Positions 22,883-34,839 of a stretch of 64,000 nucleotides of DNA are shown in pieces. The first letter of the stretch is position 1. Each line of letters starts with the position of its first letter. This DNA comes from Sarcocystis neurona (lineage: Eukaryota > Apicomplexa > Conoidasida > Eucoccidiorida > Sarcocystidae): NCBI GenBank assembly GCA_000727475.1, contig KL647288.1, forward strand, positions 1,474,245 through 1,538,244. Direction: 5' to 3'. A model generated the notes under the pieces. It worked only from the letters and a program-made list of their open reading frames with translations. It was not told the origin of the DNA and did no database searches. Both the position numbers and the translations under genes were made by a program.

Positions 22883-23161
22883 GTGCAGGTACATACTAGA
22901 GTAATGCGTCCAAATGTTGAAATAGACGAGTACTTTCGAATGCCTGTAGAGACACGCGGTCCTTCGCACAACCCACGGGAACACACGGCTTTGCAGTCCC
23001 GTTCACGTAAGTCTATCGTCAGAGACAGACAGGATGAGGTAGAGATGTACGTACAGGGGTTTGGCATACGTCTGTGCTTAGGTACAAACGAGAATAATTT
23101 CGCGTGCACTCCCCTCTCCCCCGTAATCGCAAATGAATACTTGTGCTTATACAAATACTGA
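22883..23161 (+). CDS. Weak exon candidate in a repeat-poor region
   Basis: After a possible acceptor (GTTTGTGCAG near 22889) a plus frame reads PNVEIDEYFRMPVETRG and stays hydrophilic to 23161. A GTAAGT site inside it (near 23007) could be a donor. A minus frame of the same length overlaps. This and the next entry mark coding-like parts of a CAG-free island of about 2.4 kb. Confidence 0.25.
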   Translation: MQVHTRVMRPNVEIDEYFRMPVETRGPSHNPREHTALQSRSRKSIVRDRQDEVEMYVQGFGIRLCLGTNENNFACTPLSPVIANEYLCLYKY

Positions 23162-23279
23162 CGTGCGTCTTCTAGTCAAGAGGCTCGATAAATACGGAAA
23201 CCTGGCTCGTTTACTTTGACTTTACACAGACACATGTGGCAATACGTGGGTTTATTACGCTGATGCGGCACTGGCGTTT

Positions 23280-23857
23280 CTAAATCGACACACGTGTGCG
23301 TCCTACAAAAACTAATGGTGAGCCGTTCTGTACACAGCACGACACAAATGCTCCCCCATATTGACGTGCACGACTTTCCACAAACATATTCCCCAGTTGC
23401 TCTAGGATATCCTCTGGTTTCCGAATCCTGAAAAGTCGCACCGCAAGAGTCTCCCAGCATGAGAAGTGAAACTGCGCATAACACGTAAATATCACTTTTT
23501 CATCTACACAGCAAAAGGAGAGCTAGACACCAAACCGTTGGGACACATTTCGCCCGGTTAAGTACCGGGACAAAGTGAAACTGCAAGGAAACACGAAGAC
23601 TTATGCCGCGGCGTGCCCAGTAAAACGATAGATTCAAATTCGCGGAGGAGCGTGTAGTGCCCTCCCCTGCATTTCGTACACGAAAAATGGAAGAGGAGTT
23701 GTGCCCTCGACTGCACGTACGACAACTTTTTCCGCGGTCTGTCAGTGAGAAGGGAGGAGAGCCAAAAAGGAAAGCAGGCGCTGTTCTTCCGTCTTTGAAA
23801 CTCGAAACGAACTGACATACAAAAGAAGGAGTCTCTATTTAGGGGGTCGACTCCCAT
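23280..23857 (-). CDS. Weak exon candidates on the minus strand
   Basis: Two minus frames, 23280-23495 and 23558-23857, are free of low-complexity sequence. The first contains RLFRIRKPEDILEQLG; the second has a basic, aromatic-rich sequence with a CxxC pair. I could not link them by splice sites or assign a family. The remaining part of the island, about 24200-25600, is AT-richer and shows nothing I can support except weak frames at 24719-24922 (+) and 25295-25581 (-). Confidence 0.25.
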
Positions 23858-25626
23858 AAATGCAGTTTGAAGGGAGACAGCAGATGCCGAAGACCACTCT
23901 TTTGCCGACTCTCACTAAGAGTGTGGTGTATACGGTGTACAATTTTCGTGGACTGTGTGAACGAAGACGCAGAAGAAGACAAGTCTGGCACTGTCTCATT
24001 CAGAAGACACAATTGTACGGTGTACCAAACCCTAATTAGGATATCCAGACGAGCGTTTTTGCAACGTGTGAACAGAACAAAAGGAGAGATTTCCTTTCTC
24101 GATATTAGAAAATACACTATTCCAGAGGACGGACGACACGGAAGAACGTGTGAGCATGCTCTGATTTTCTCCAGCCTCTAGTTGTTTGAGGGAAACTGGC
24201 TGTGTATCGGTGCGGCTTATTAGCCGTCACATGGAAGAGAGGACCTAGTGTAGTGGAGCACGTTTGTATTACTCCTACTGCAGACACTGTAGTGCGAAGG
24301 GAAATTCGAAGACTATGGACGATTTGTTACTGTTTCATGCTTCGCAACTAAGTCCATTTTCCTATATGTTTCGCCCCCCCTACGGAAGACAAAGGGAACG
24401 CAGTGTGACACTACATTGGTGATCGTCTTGTAGAGTGTCCGAGGTAAAGAATGAAATGATGACACGGTGTATTTCCTTCCTGCCATACAATCACATAATA
24501 CTCAACTCTCTTAAGCCGGTGTGGTATTAAAGAAGATTACGAGAAAGTGCTCTTCCGTCTTTCACAGAATAAACCGTGAACTGCTAAAATGAAAATTTTC
24601 GATTTTTCTGCTTTGATCCGGACTTGCTAATAAACACAGCAACCAGAACAGAACAGGGTGACACTTAGGAAACTGAGTAAACAATGAACGCTCAGAGAGA
24701 GGACACAGCAACAGAGAAATGTACATGGAAGACTCCTCTAGAAATTCCCCCCTGGACTATCACCTGAAAAGGAATAAGAGCACGTCAGACTTATTTTTAG
24801 GGATATACAGTTTGAACAAATTAAGAGAGGAAAAAGGAACATATAATAATTCAAGACACGAGGCTACGTACGCCATTCAACATACGCACATGAAAGTTAC
24901 ATACGCACATACGTCCGTATAAACCAGTACAGGTACTTGCAGATACCAGTGTACACAGGCGCGTACACATTTATAGAAGCATACACTCGCATACACTGAC
25001 GTTGATGGAGGTGTTTTTAGTTTGGTGAACTCACTATGTTGTCCAAAAGCAGAATTGATGTCTGCACAGTCCTATCGTACAACAGACGAAGTCGTACGTG
25101 AAGCAGATTGAACTGTGTATCAGTGACATACATGTGTGCGGACTTTAATCGTGGGACAGTTTTGCTGTTCGGTCTTCAGTGATTCGCGGCAACTGCAAAC
25201 TTTAAATACAAATATGCCTACTGCATATCCTGTCCTCGTGTATAACACACCTACGACTATATTACAGCCGTTTCCTAGTGCCGATCCCTCCTAGTCACGT
25301 TGCAGGAGGCGTCGTGCACGCTGTGTAAACGGTCTCTACACACCAGTGCTCGACAAAGGTTTCCTCCTGCGCATGGTGGACGTGTTCGGAATAGATTGGT
25401 GCACAGCAATATGCAATTGAGCAGCGGCATGTAGCCAAGGCGAGCGTTCCTCGCTCACATGCAGACCTGTGTGTGACATCCTTTTCAGACAGCAGCACCC
25501 CGAATCCGCGTTTCTAAAAAAGCACTGGCTAACCAGCGTCACCCCTTTGTTTGAGAAACAGTTCAAGCGACGCGCCCCCACATCCCCCCAGGGATGTCCG
25601 AGCCTGTGAGGCTGGGGTGTGTCTCG

Positions 25627-26882
25627 TCAATCAACAAAACGGCTGCGTTGTTTAAATAGGCGTTTGCGTGGCAGTTTGCAGAGACACGCCAGGGTGATTC
25701 TATCGGGTTCTGGAAGGACACTTGTATCATACCATTGCGGCGGCTGCGCTGCGGGCCGCTCGTCTTTCGGCTTTACTAGCGCCACCGATGCGACTGCAGA
25801 GGGAGAATTCATAGCGAACGCTGGGAAGCGTGTGCTGCTGGTTTGGCTTTCTCCTACACCTGTTGCTGCACCTGTTGACCTAGCTGCTGGCGTTGTCCCT
25901 TTACTGCTGATCCTTTTGTACTTGTTTCTGCTGATAACGCGGTGCTGTTGCTGCTGTTCGACCCTGGCTGCTCTCCGTGTAGGACCCGCGAGCGTCTATT
26001 CTCGTGATGATGTTGTTGTCATAGTGCAGATGTGTAACTTAACTAGTCTTGCTGTTTATGCGGGTGTACTTCTGTCTCCGTAGGTGCCGCTGCAGTGAGT
26101 ACTGATGGGTATCTGGCCCGTTTTCCCGTGTGAAACTATAAACACATGGGGCGGCGAGGACAATCACGTATTTTACACACTTGATGGAAGTCTGTGGCGG
26201 GCAACTGTGACGTACTGCTACACGCTACGCCGTGCCGCATATACACTTTTTGCACTGCACACACTGCTGCCGCTGTTGCTGTGGTTTCTGTTACTGTGCT
26301 GCAGTTGGTTCTGCTCGTACTGCCGGCCCTGTTGCTCCTGCTGTTCCTGCAACCACTACTGGTGCTGCTGCTACTACTCGTGCTGCCGCCCTTGTTACTG
26401 CAGCGGCTGAGCCGCCTGCACTGTGGCAGGTACTGATGCTGCTTCTCTGGCTGGAGTTCTTCGGCTTGTGTGTGGCTTTCCTGCTGTTCAGCTACTGCTC
26501 CTGCAGCGTCGTTACTCCGCCTGCACGTACCAGTGTCACAGCAGCTGACTCTGCGGCTACCGCTGCTTCTGTAGCTGCTCTTGCGCCGCTGCTGCTTTTG
26601 CTGTTGCGCATACGGACTGGTGGATGCTGCAGATGAATGAAATCCATCCGGTGCTGCTGTTGGTGCTGCTCCTGTCGGGTTTTCGCCTCCGTCTGCTGAT
26701 GCTGGTGTCGCTCCTTCAGCGTATGATTCTCCAGGTGGTCCTGCCACCGCCAGTTCTTTAGTAAGGGATTCATGCGCCTCAGTGCGGTACCGTTCCTGCC
26801 AGGTGGGTACGCTTACTACCCGCAGCAGAAACGTGTTTACTTGCTGTTCCCCTAGTCCTTGTCCACTTGTCAGAAGAGGCAC
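25627..26882 (-). CDS. Spliced candidate gene, hypothetical
   Basis: The last exon, 25793 down to 25627, follows an excellent minus-strand acceptor (GAATTCTCCCTCTGCAG) and encodes a non-repetitive C-terminus (ERPAAQPPQWYDTSVLPEP, then RKRLFKQRSRFVD, stop). Upstream on the same strand, 26882-26136 is a 248-codon frame whose first half is well balanced (VPTWQERYRTEAHESLTK, then Pro/Gly/Ala-rich) and whose second half is a Ser/Arg run from CAG repeats. The join between them is not resolved. A plus reading ending at a CAG|GTGGGT donor near 26800 competes. No family recognised. Confidence 0.42.
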
Positions 26883-28530
26883 AACTGTAAAGTTTTTGTG
26901 CCCTAATTTTTGTCACCGTTACACATTCGCGATTCAGGGGGATCTCTCCTCCTCACGCGTTCCTCGAAAACGCGCAGCTTGTCCAGCACCGCCCACACAC
27001 ATTTTAACGCTCGCTCCGCGGCAACGCTTTCCCTACTTCATATAGAGTAAAACTTCTGGCACACGTTTCTTTCTACACCCTTACTCTCCTTTTGCCTCCT
27101 CCCTCTGAATTTTGTCTCCCTCGCGATTCCTTTGTCTTAATCCTCCCCCAATTTTCTCTGGCGCGCCCCTGACACACCGTGTCCAGACGCCCCTGGCCGT
27201 CCCCCCGTGTCTCTCGCTGGTGTACACACCGCCCTGCCCATGCAGCTAGGAAGACCCAGGTGCTGAAAGTCTTTCTGCTCGTCGTTCTACGAGTAATGCA
27301 TTTTCTGCTGGCGCTCCTGCGCTGATTGGTGCTGTTGGTCGTGGCCTTTTAGCACTTCGAGCTTTTTAGTCGTTGCCACCATTGCTGCTGCTTGCGCCGT
27401 GGCCGAGCGCGCAGGTGAACGCGACGGTGCCTTCGCTAGTGTTGGAGGATCCGCAGCTAAGGCTGTATAAGCAGTGCGGTTCCTTTGCTGCTTGTTTTTC
27501 CTTACCGGTGCTGAGATCCTCCTTTCCGACTGCTGCGAGGAAAATTTTGACGCCTCAGCGTTTTAATCTGCTCCTACGGCAGCGGCGTGTTTTCCAAGTT
27601 TCCGTCGCTGCCCACTGCATCCCTTTGCTCTTTTTGCGAATGCGGTAGCTGCTGCTGCACGTGCATATTAACGACCGCTGGACGGATTCGTGCTGCTTTT
27701 GCTGCTGCCCAGTACGCTGCTGTGGTTGCTGAAGGCGCAATTGCTGCCGTCCAAAGACACCTCTGCCAGTGCTGCTGTGGTCGTGCTGCTTCTTAATCTC
27801 CTCCTCCTGCACCTTCTTGGCGACGCTTCTCGGCCCCTACGACTGTACGAACCGCGGTTTTACGCCCCGGAACAGCTGCTACCGTCCATCCTCCCCTCTG
27901 CACGTGCTGCTGCAGCAGCTGCTGCTTTTTCGTGTTTGTGTGTGTGTGTGTGTGTGTGTTTTGCCTGCCATTGCTGCTCGTGCGTCTGTCTTTCCACGTT
28001 TGTTCCACGTGCCTGACCCAAGCAGGTAGACGTTCACTTGCTCCATAACAACTCGACCTTCCTCTCCTACACTTATAGTGATGCTACTAAGCATATATCT
28101 ATAACCACCTCGAAACAGGCACACCAATTTGTACACACGTCTCTACGTACACTCGCATACGTACATATACATATATATATATATATGTATATGTATATAC
28201 ACAGGGGTGAAGTGGATATATATAATTTATACACATAAATGCGGTAGGTATATGGGAATTAACGTAGGCACCAAGTGCCTGCATGTTACTTATACATATG
28301 TATATATATATATGTCATATGTGTATAGGGAAGAACCACACGTGTTACTCTCCGGAAGAAATGGGCCGCACCTCCTGTGCCCTTCTTCTTTCCTTATAGC
28401 TTGACGCTACTTCTTCTTCATGCAGGAGTGTGACTAGCTGCGCGTGTCCACACAGACTTCCGTGATCATGCCGTTGCTGCTGAGTTGCCGGGTAGAACGC
28501 CACGTGTGTAGAAGCAGCTGCATCAGCACA
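26883..28530. other. Ambiguous CTG-rich region; possible small genes on either strand
   Basis: On the plus strand, Ala-rich frames at about 27265-27370 and 27660-27795, plus a segment with RLYEPRFYAPEQLL near 27845, look coding-like but need several introns. On the minus strand an ATG-to-stop frame, 27812-27555 (85 codons, Gln/Lys-rich, starts MQEEEIKKQHDH), is equally plausible. From 26885 to 27240 the DNA is pyrimidine-rich with no convincing frame. From 28020 to 28340 it is TATATA/ACGTAC repeat. Confidence 0.3.
27937..27959. repeat. (GT)n microsatellite
   Basis: A run of about 11 GT units. Cys-Val runs translated from it are repeat artefacts. Confidence 0.8.
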
Positions 28531-28615
28531 GACGCTAACTACCAAGGCGGAGCGGTACGACCAGCAGGAAGACCCGAGCAATCCTGACAGCGGCAAGCAG
28601 CCGCAGTCGCTGTAG

Positions 28616-31600
28616 GGGACCGCAGCAACACAGCAGCAACAACATCCGCGGCGGGACAGCCGCAGCAGCACTGGGGAGCAGCAACCAGACTGCAGCAGCA
28701 GGGATGCAGCGCTGAAGGTGGGGAGCAACTTTTTCAGCAGGAGCAGCGCATTTATGCCGGCAAGACTTGAAGCGCGAGAGGGCCGCCGCAGCAAGAAGGC
28801 ACTGCTGCACCGCAGCAGAGGCGTCGTAGGATCAGTCTCGCAGCTCCCTACACGGCAGCAGCAGCAGCTGATAAACAAAAGCGACACTTATCTGCAGGAG
28901 CAGAAGAGAGACTCAGCACCAGGGGGCGGACAGTGCGTTGGCAACAGCTGCAGCAGCAGCACCGGAGCAGCAAGGATCGCGCTAATTGTTTCCAGATGCC
29001 TTCAGGTATCATTAATGCTTCGCATGCATTCGTATACTTTGCAGCGCAAGAGCACAAATACACGGAGGCATCCATCCTGCAGTGTGGGGAATGCAGGTGA
29101 TTAATGAAGAGCCACATACCGCCGCTGTGTTGCTTTATTCCTGTTGAAGACGACCCTGCTGCATCAGCAGTACTAGCAGCAGCAGCAGCTGCGAAAGAGG
29201 AAGGACTTGACCAGCAAAGGCAGCAGCGCCACCACTACGTGGTGAAGCAGGTCACTTCAGCAGGGGTTTGTTGCTTGCTCCTTCCCTACGAGCTGCAGCA
29301 GCAGTGTGACAGCAGGCGCAGCCGGCCGCAGTTGCAGCAGCCGTACTCGGAGAAGCGGGGCCGACAGCAGCAGCCGAAGCAGTAGTAGCAGCAGCAGGGG
29401 CAGTGAAAGCGCACGCGCAAACCGTAGCACGTTAAGAACACACCAGCAGGAGAAGCCCCCCCAGCAACACATATGCCGGCAGCTACTGCTACTGCTGCAG
29501 CAGCGTCTTCTGCTTCTGAACTCCAGCAGCAGCTCTCCTAAGTGGCACACCTTGACCACCCGAGCGCAGAGCCTGCAGAGGCCACGGCAGCAGCAGCAAC
29601 TGCAGCCGCAGGAGCGGCGAGTGGAGCAGGAGCACCAGTAGAACGTCCGCACGGAGGAGGAGCAGGCGGTGCAGTAGTGGCAGCGGAAGGGACAGCAGCT
29701 GGGGTAGACGCAGCCCGAGCAGCACCAACCGATGCGGCAAGAGCAGCGCTTTGTGAACGTACAGCAACAGCGGCAGCAGGACGGTGGCTGCGGCCAGTAG
29801 CACGGGCACCGGCAGTAGCTGCAGCGGCAGCAGACCATGATATGCAGAAGTTAAAAGTGGGTAGAGTCTCCGAAAGGAGAGCTACTGCAGCTGCTTTAGC
29901 AGCAGCAGCTCAGTATGGCGCAGCAGCAGCAGCTGCTGCAAGAGGGAAGGCGGCAGCAAGAGCCGCAGTGGGGGGGACGGCCAGGGCAGCCGCCGTTCCG
30001 GGAGAACCACCGCGTGAAGCAGCAGCAACAGAAGCAGCAACAGTAGCCGCAAGGGGCTGTCGCACGGGAGCGTACCGTCCTACGTGGCAGGTGTCGGGAC
30101 CGCTGCTGCTTTACTGCTGCTGCTGCTTCTTCACACTCCCCTCTGCAGCGCTAGTGCGGAACAGCAGCGTCGGTAGCAGCGGACGCTGTCCCGTTTTGCC
30201 CTGTACACCAGCAGATGCCGCAGCGGCTGCGTTGCTGCCGCAGCCACCGGAAGCAGGAGCGAATGAAATCCAAGCACCTGCTGCTCTCCCGAGCTCTTCT
30301 GGGTTGTCTCCATGCAGCGCGTTCGCGCCTCCGCTGCGTCCGCTACAGCGGCCTGTGCTGCACCTACAGCCGCAACATTGCCGGCAACAGCAGCGTTGGC
30401 AACAGCAGCAGCAGCAGCATCAGCACGAGCGACTGTTGCTACTGCAACAGCAGCCCCGCTCTGTACAGCAGCAGCGGCAGCGAGACAGCCAGCAGCAGCG
30501 GGCGCTCGTGTCGGACGCCTTCTCTCTACGCAGTCCTGCAGTCGCACGGTGCTTCTCGCTGCCGCCCGGCGCCGGGGCTGCGGCTCAGCCGCAGCAGGAG
30601 CAGCAGCAAGAAGGTCGCGCAGCAGACGACTACGCGCGTAGTGCAGCTGCGGAAGGAGTCGAAGGGGGAGGTCGGAGCAGCAGCAGCATCCGCACTTCAG
30701 AAGCAGCAGCAGAGGGGCCGCGCAGAGAGAGATGCAGCACGTTGCCCACCTCAGCCGGAGTAAAAGCAGTGTCTGCAGGGCGACATTCGCAGCAGGACAA
30801 AGAAACGCGTGGAGTAGTTGCTGCGGCACCGATTCCTGCAATGACGACGGCAGCGCTGCCGTCTGCAGCAGCAGGAGAGAGCCCTGCTGCTGCTTCCCTG
30901 GCATACTCGAATACCGCGCTGACAATGTCAGCAGCACGCGCAGCAGTTGCAGCAGCCTATGCTGCAGCTGCTGCAGCGCGAGCAGCAGCCATGGCAGCAA
31001 CGAACGAAGCTGCTGCTGCTGTCAAACGCACAGCGCGGAGAGCGTCGGCCACGGTAGCCAAGGCTCTGCGAGCAGTCGCACGCGGGGTACGTACAGCAGC
31101 CGGCTGCGTCGCTCGTCGGCTAGCAGCCAGCACCTCCCTGCTGCTGCTCGACGCATGTGGAGCGGCAGCAGTGCAGCACGCGACCCGCAACAGCAGCAGC
31201 AACAGCAGCAGCAACACTGCTTGTTCGACGCTGCTGCCCTTCCTTCGCGGCTGCCTGCAAAAGCATCCTTACGCGTGCGCTGCGACTGCTGCAGCTGTGG
31301 GAGCGGCCGCAGGCACGGGCGGCTGGCTGCTGCTGCGCCGAAGGTCCACCCCTCTTTCACCGGGTCGTGCAACTGAAGCATCAGCAGAGATGGATGATGC
31401 AGCAGCGGAAGCTAAGGCTGCCGCCCTGCAGCCACCACAGCAATGCGACAAGCGCAGCAGCAACACCGACGCGGACGTCAGCGCGACCAGCAGCACAGAC
31501 AGACTCGACAGTAGCATCAGCAACAGCACGGGGCTCGAGAGCAGCAACAGCAACAGCAGCAGCAACAGCTGCCGAGGCCAGGAGGGTATAGAGGGACAAG

Positions 31601-31974
31601 ACGGGAAGAGGATGTGTGAGCCTCAGCAGCAGCAGCAGCAACTCAGTCCGAACGTGACGGTGGCATCCAGCACGACTCACAGCAGCAGCAGCGCAAGAAG
31701 CGAAGTGGCTGCTGCTGTTGTTGCCTCTGCTTTTTCGCCCTCATTGTCTCCTGCGTCACGCAGCCGCCTTCTGACGCTTAGTTCTTCACTCGGATGCTCT
31801 CTCGATGCCGCGGCAAATGCGCGAACCTTGCTGCTGCCGCTGCTGCTGCAGGTCCACAGGCGCTGCTGTGGCTACTTGGAGTGGATAGACGCAGAAAAAC
31901 GCAAAGGGCTGCTCGTCGCTGGCGCCGTTGCCGCCGTTGCTGCACTCACCAGCATTCTCTCTTATCTGTTGTGA
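28616..31974 (+). CDS. Ala/Ser/Gln-rich protein with C-terminal hydrophobic segments, hypothetical
   Basis: The main exon (about 29545-31974) is open for some 810 codons and ends TAG/TGA-free until TGA at 31972. It is Ala-rich at first, then Gln and Ser runs, then an Ala-rich helical domain (about 30900-31190). A hydrophobic stretch follows near 31270-31340 (TAAAVGAAAGTGGWLLL), then acidic Ser/Asn runs, and a final hydrophobic segment ends the protein (AVAAVAALTSILSYLL), consistent with a tail anchor. Upstream plus exons likely include 28616-29005 (SNFFSRSSAFMPARLE; donor TTCAG|GTATCA) and a charged, Gln-rich piece ending near 29385; their joins are unresolved. The Arg/Lys-rich patch around residue 510 and the Ala-rich helix resemble no family I know. 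Confidence 0.55.
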
Positions 31975-32039
31975 GGACTTCTTACATCTACACTTATAAA
32001 TGAATAAACGAGGTGGACACGTAGATCTAGACAGGTTGT

Positions 32040-32790
32040 GGCCGTTCCTAAGTGTATGCATATACATACGCATATATATATATATACCCAGGTGACTGTC
32101 TCCCATTGTATGCATACATACACATATATATATATGTATATATATATATATGTATGTGCATGCGTAGGTTGCTGTTTACCAGTGTATGCGTACATATACG
32201 CATATGTGTATATATATAATATATACTAAGGTGACTGCCTCCCAGTGTATGCATACATATACATATACATACGTATGTGCATACTCAGGTTGCTGTTTCC
32301 CAGTGTATGTACATATATATATATGTATATATATATATACGTATGTGCACACTTAGATTGCTGTTTCCCATTGTGTGTACATATATATATATATAAATAC
32401 GTGTATATATATACTGAGGTGACTGTCTCCCAGTGTATGGATATATATAGATATACATACATATGTATACGTAGGTTTCTGTTTCCCAGTGTATGCCCAC
32501 ACATATACGTATTTATGTACATGAATATACGCAGGTGACTGCTTCCCCGTGTATCCCTACACACATATGTGTATATGTGTATACAAACGTATGTGTACAT
32601 ATATAAATGTCCAAACAGATACATGTGTGAATATATATACGTATACGCATATATAAACAGGTACTTAGATGGCTGTTTCCCAACGTGTGCATGCAGATAT
32701 GTTATGTGTATATATGTATACGTACGTCTGGCTGTTCACCAGTGTACACACACAGATATACGTGTATGTATGTATGCGTAGAATTACTGG
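32040..32790. repeat. Minisatellite, about 11 diverged copies of a 55-65 bp unit
   Basis: Each unit has a core close to AGGTTGCTGTTTCCCAGTG or AGGTGACTGTCTCCCAGTG, followed by TATGCATACATATAC-type DNA. Cores start near 32050, 32090, 32165, 32228, 32286, 32353, 32416, 32471, 32532, 32666 and 32725. The two core types largely alternate. The array begins about 70 bp after the stop of the preceding gene. Translations such as YIYIYI are artefacts. Confidence 0.8.
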
Positions 32791-33255
32791 CTGATGGTGT
32801 GCCTGTCAACGTCGGGAGGCCACCAGACGTGTAAACATGTACATACGTATATATATATATCATCGGTCGTGCATGCGAGCGCATGCGCAGTAGAGCTACG
32901 TGTATATAGGAGGAGCGACGTAGGGCAGGTAGGTATTCCAAGAAGTGTTAAACATGTCTTTGAGGCAGTACGTCGTGTACAGGCGTGTGCACGATGTAGG
33001 GGTGATTCTGCTGGCACGCGTGCTGCCCCTTGCTGTGGTACGTGTGTAGAGGAGCTCGATGAACTGCCGCAGTTTCCGCACTTCAGTGGGGGAGTTTTCC
33101 TCCACGTTTTCTTGGGTTTGTACCACGCCCTAGTGCGCACATCTACACGTAGCGGCATGCGCTTGCGTCTGCGAGTATCTATGTATGTCTGCGTGTAAAG
33201 GTGCAGCGAGGTAGTTAGGCATGCGGAGAGGAGCTCGTGTATCATATTGGCCGGT
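32791..33255. other. Spacer with weak exon-like sequence on both strands
   Basis: A plus frame at about 32930-33198 has a Cys cluster (CARCRG, then CCGTC) and a minus frame over 33120-32990 reads ENVEENSPTEVRKLRQF. Neither has reliable splice sites on both sides, so I call no gene. Confidence 0.25.
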
Positions 33256-34381
33256 ATGGCGTGCGTTCGGCTAGGCGGCAGCCGCGGGGATGAGCCCCTG
33301 CTACGCCCGTTTACGATTCTGCTGCTGGTGCTGCGCCAGTGGGCTGCAGTTGCTTCTGCGGCTGCCGCTGTTGCTGCGGTTCTTCTTCTGCCAGTTGAGC
33401 TGCGTCCGAACGTTGTTGTTGCTGCTGCTGGTTCTGCGCTGAGGGCGTCCTTTTGGCTTTCGCCGTGCTCCGGCTGCCACTGCTGCTGCTGCTGCTGCCG
33501 GTGGTGGTGCGCTTCGTCGACTATGCTGCGCCTGAGACGCTGCGCTTTTTGCTGTAGGGAGCAGCGGCGGGAGCGGCAGCGCGTTGCTGCTGCGTTGGAG
33601 GAGTACAGGAAAGAAGAAGAGGACTTCGTCCGCTACGGAAGCAACAGCGGCAGCAAACAGAGGCGCATGCGCACCGGTGCGGCAGGCAAGGAGAGTCCAC
33701 ATCTTCTCCCGAAGGAAGACGTAGACAGCAGCAGCAGTGGCAAACCCATGTATTAACGACGGCGGCGTCACAAGGAACACCACGGGTCCTCCCGCAGCAG
33801 CACAACAAAATAAGACCTGCATTCTCCTGGCTTAAGCGAGCTGAGGCTACGCTTGCTGCGCGTGCTGCGCGGGTGCTCTTGCTGAGCACCGGGCAGCGTG
33901 ATGCGGCGCGTAGGAGACGTCAAAGATCGACGACGCACCGGCGTCGGCAGCTGACAGCCGTCTTGCGCATCTAAGTGTTATCCTGTCGCCAACAGAGAAA
34001 TTTTTCGCAGTGTTCAAGAATGAAAAAGTGCCGCACAGACAGCCAGCAGCCATTCTGGCTTGTACGGGATGCTGCTGCTGCAACGGCGGCTTGTACGGGC
34101 TAAGGCAGCCGCGCACGCCGTCTCTCGGTCTTTGTACTGCTGCTGCAAGTGGTGTAACTGCCGCGACAACTGCTGCTGCCGCTGGGAGGGTGTCATCTGG
34201 TGATGCTGCAACAGCCACTGCCCGGCTGGCTGGGGTAGCATCAGCTGCTGTTGTGCAGTGCACTGCTGATACGATTCTTCCTACTCAGAAGACGTATACA
34301 AATACCAGGCCTGCGCGTTTTTTGGCGTGTAGCGGCGGCGGCGGCGGCGTTCATCATTGCTTATTGTGTTGGGCTCGCTGA
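33256..34381 (+). CDS. Candidate gene or gene pair with a clear 86-bp intron, hypothetical
   Basis: From ATG at 33256, frame 1 encodes 166 residues: a hydrophobic segment (ILLVLRQWAAVASAAA), a Cys-rich stretch, then a charged helix (EQRRERQRVAAALEEYRK) and stop at 33756. Overlapping it in frame 3, open from 33559, is a second coding-like frame (QQHNKIRPAFSWLKRAEATL) ending at donor GCGC|GTAGGA (33909/33910). Its intron, 33910-33995, has an acceptor CCTGTCGCCAACAG and rejoins in matching phase (phase 1) to KFFAVFKNEKVPHRQP, continuing to TGA at 34381. Whether the first frame is an upstream gene or is joined by another intron is open. Minus frames (33301-33822, 33847-34263) compete, but the phase-matched intron favours plus. 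Confidence 0.45.
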
Positions 34382-34839
34382 TGTGTCGCGCGTGCTGCTG
34401 ATACTGTCTCTGGTGCTGCTGCTGCTGGCACGACGTATGTGCGTCTTTGGCGCTTCCGCCGATAAGCCACTGCGGACTTCTTGCAGCTGAAGCTGTTGCT
34501 GCTGCGACACATCTTGGTGTCACACACACTGCAGCAGATGCTGCTGCAGCTGCCACTACAAGGGCGCTGCAGTGGACCGATGCGCTGCAGCAGCTGAAGC
34601 GGCGGTGCGGGCGACTCACATAACGCGCCTATGGCTGCGCTTGCTGACGCTTCTCTCGCTTCTGTTGCTTGGGCTGCAACACTGCAGCAGGTCGCGGGGG
34701 CCTTTGGGCACAGCTGCTGCGCTGCGCAACCGTATTTGGTGCTCTCTGCCGCCACGAAGGGGAACTGCTTCGCATTATATGTATCTTGTGTAGATGGATA
34801 AGGCAATTCTTCTAGTAAGGATAAGCGAATTTGTGCCAT
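34382..34839. other. Region open on both strands: plus exon 34487-34800 or minus gene 34839-34354
   Basis: Plus: a strong acceptor (ACTTCTTGCAG, ends 34486) opens an Ala-rich frame with ALQWTDALQQLKRR, then a second frame ends SAATKGNCFALYVSCVDG at a TAA near 34798; this could be the 3' end of the preceding gene. Minus: an ATG at 34839 opens 161 codons (MAQIRLSLLEELPYPS) to TGA at 34354. Both read like protein. I cannot choose between them. Confidence 0.35.

Noticed and set aside
32040..32790. Tyr/Ile/His-rich proteins (YIYIYI type) over AT-rich arrays, also at 28.1, 39.4, 42.0, 44.0, 51.9 and 60.0 kb
   Set aside because: They are translations of TATATA/ACATAC tandem repeats and change frame with each unit.
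32040..32790. CRISPR-like array (regular cores and spacers)
   Set aside because: Cores are diverged, spacers are themselves TATATA repeats, and the genome is eukaryotic; it is a minisatellite.
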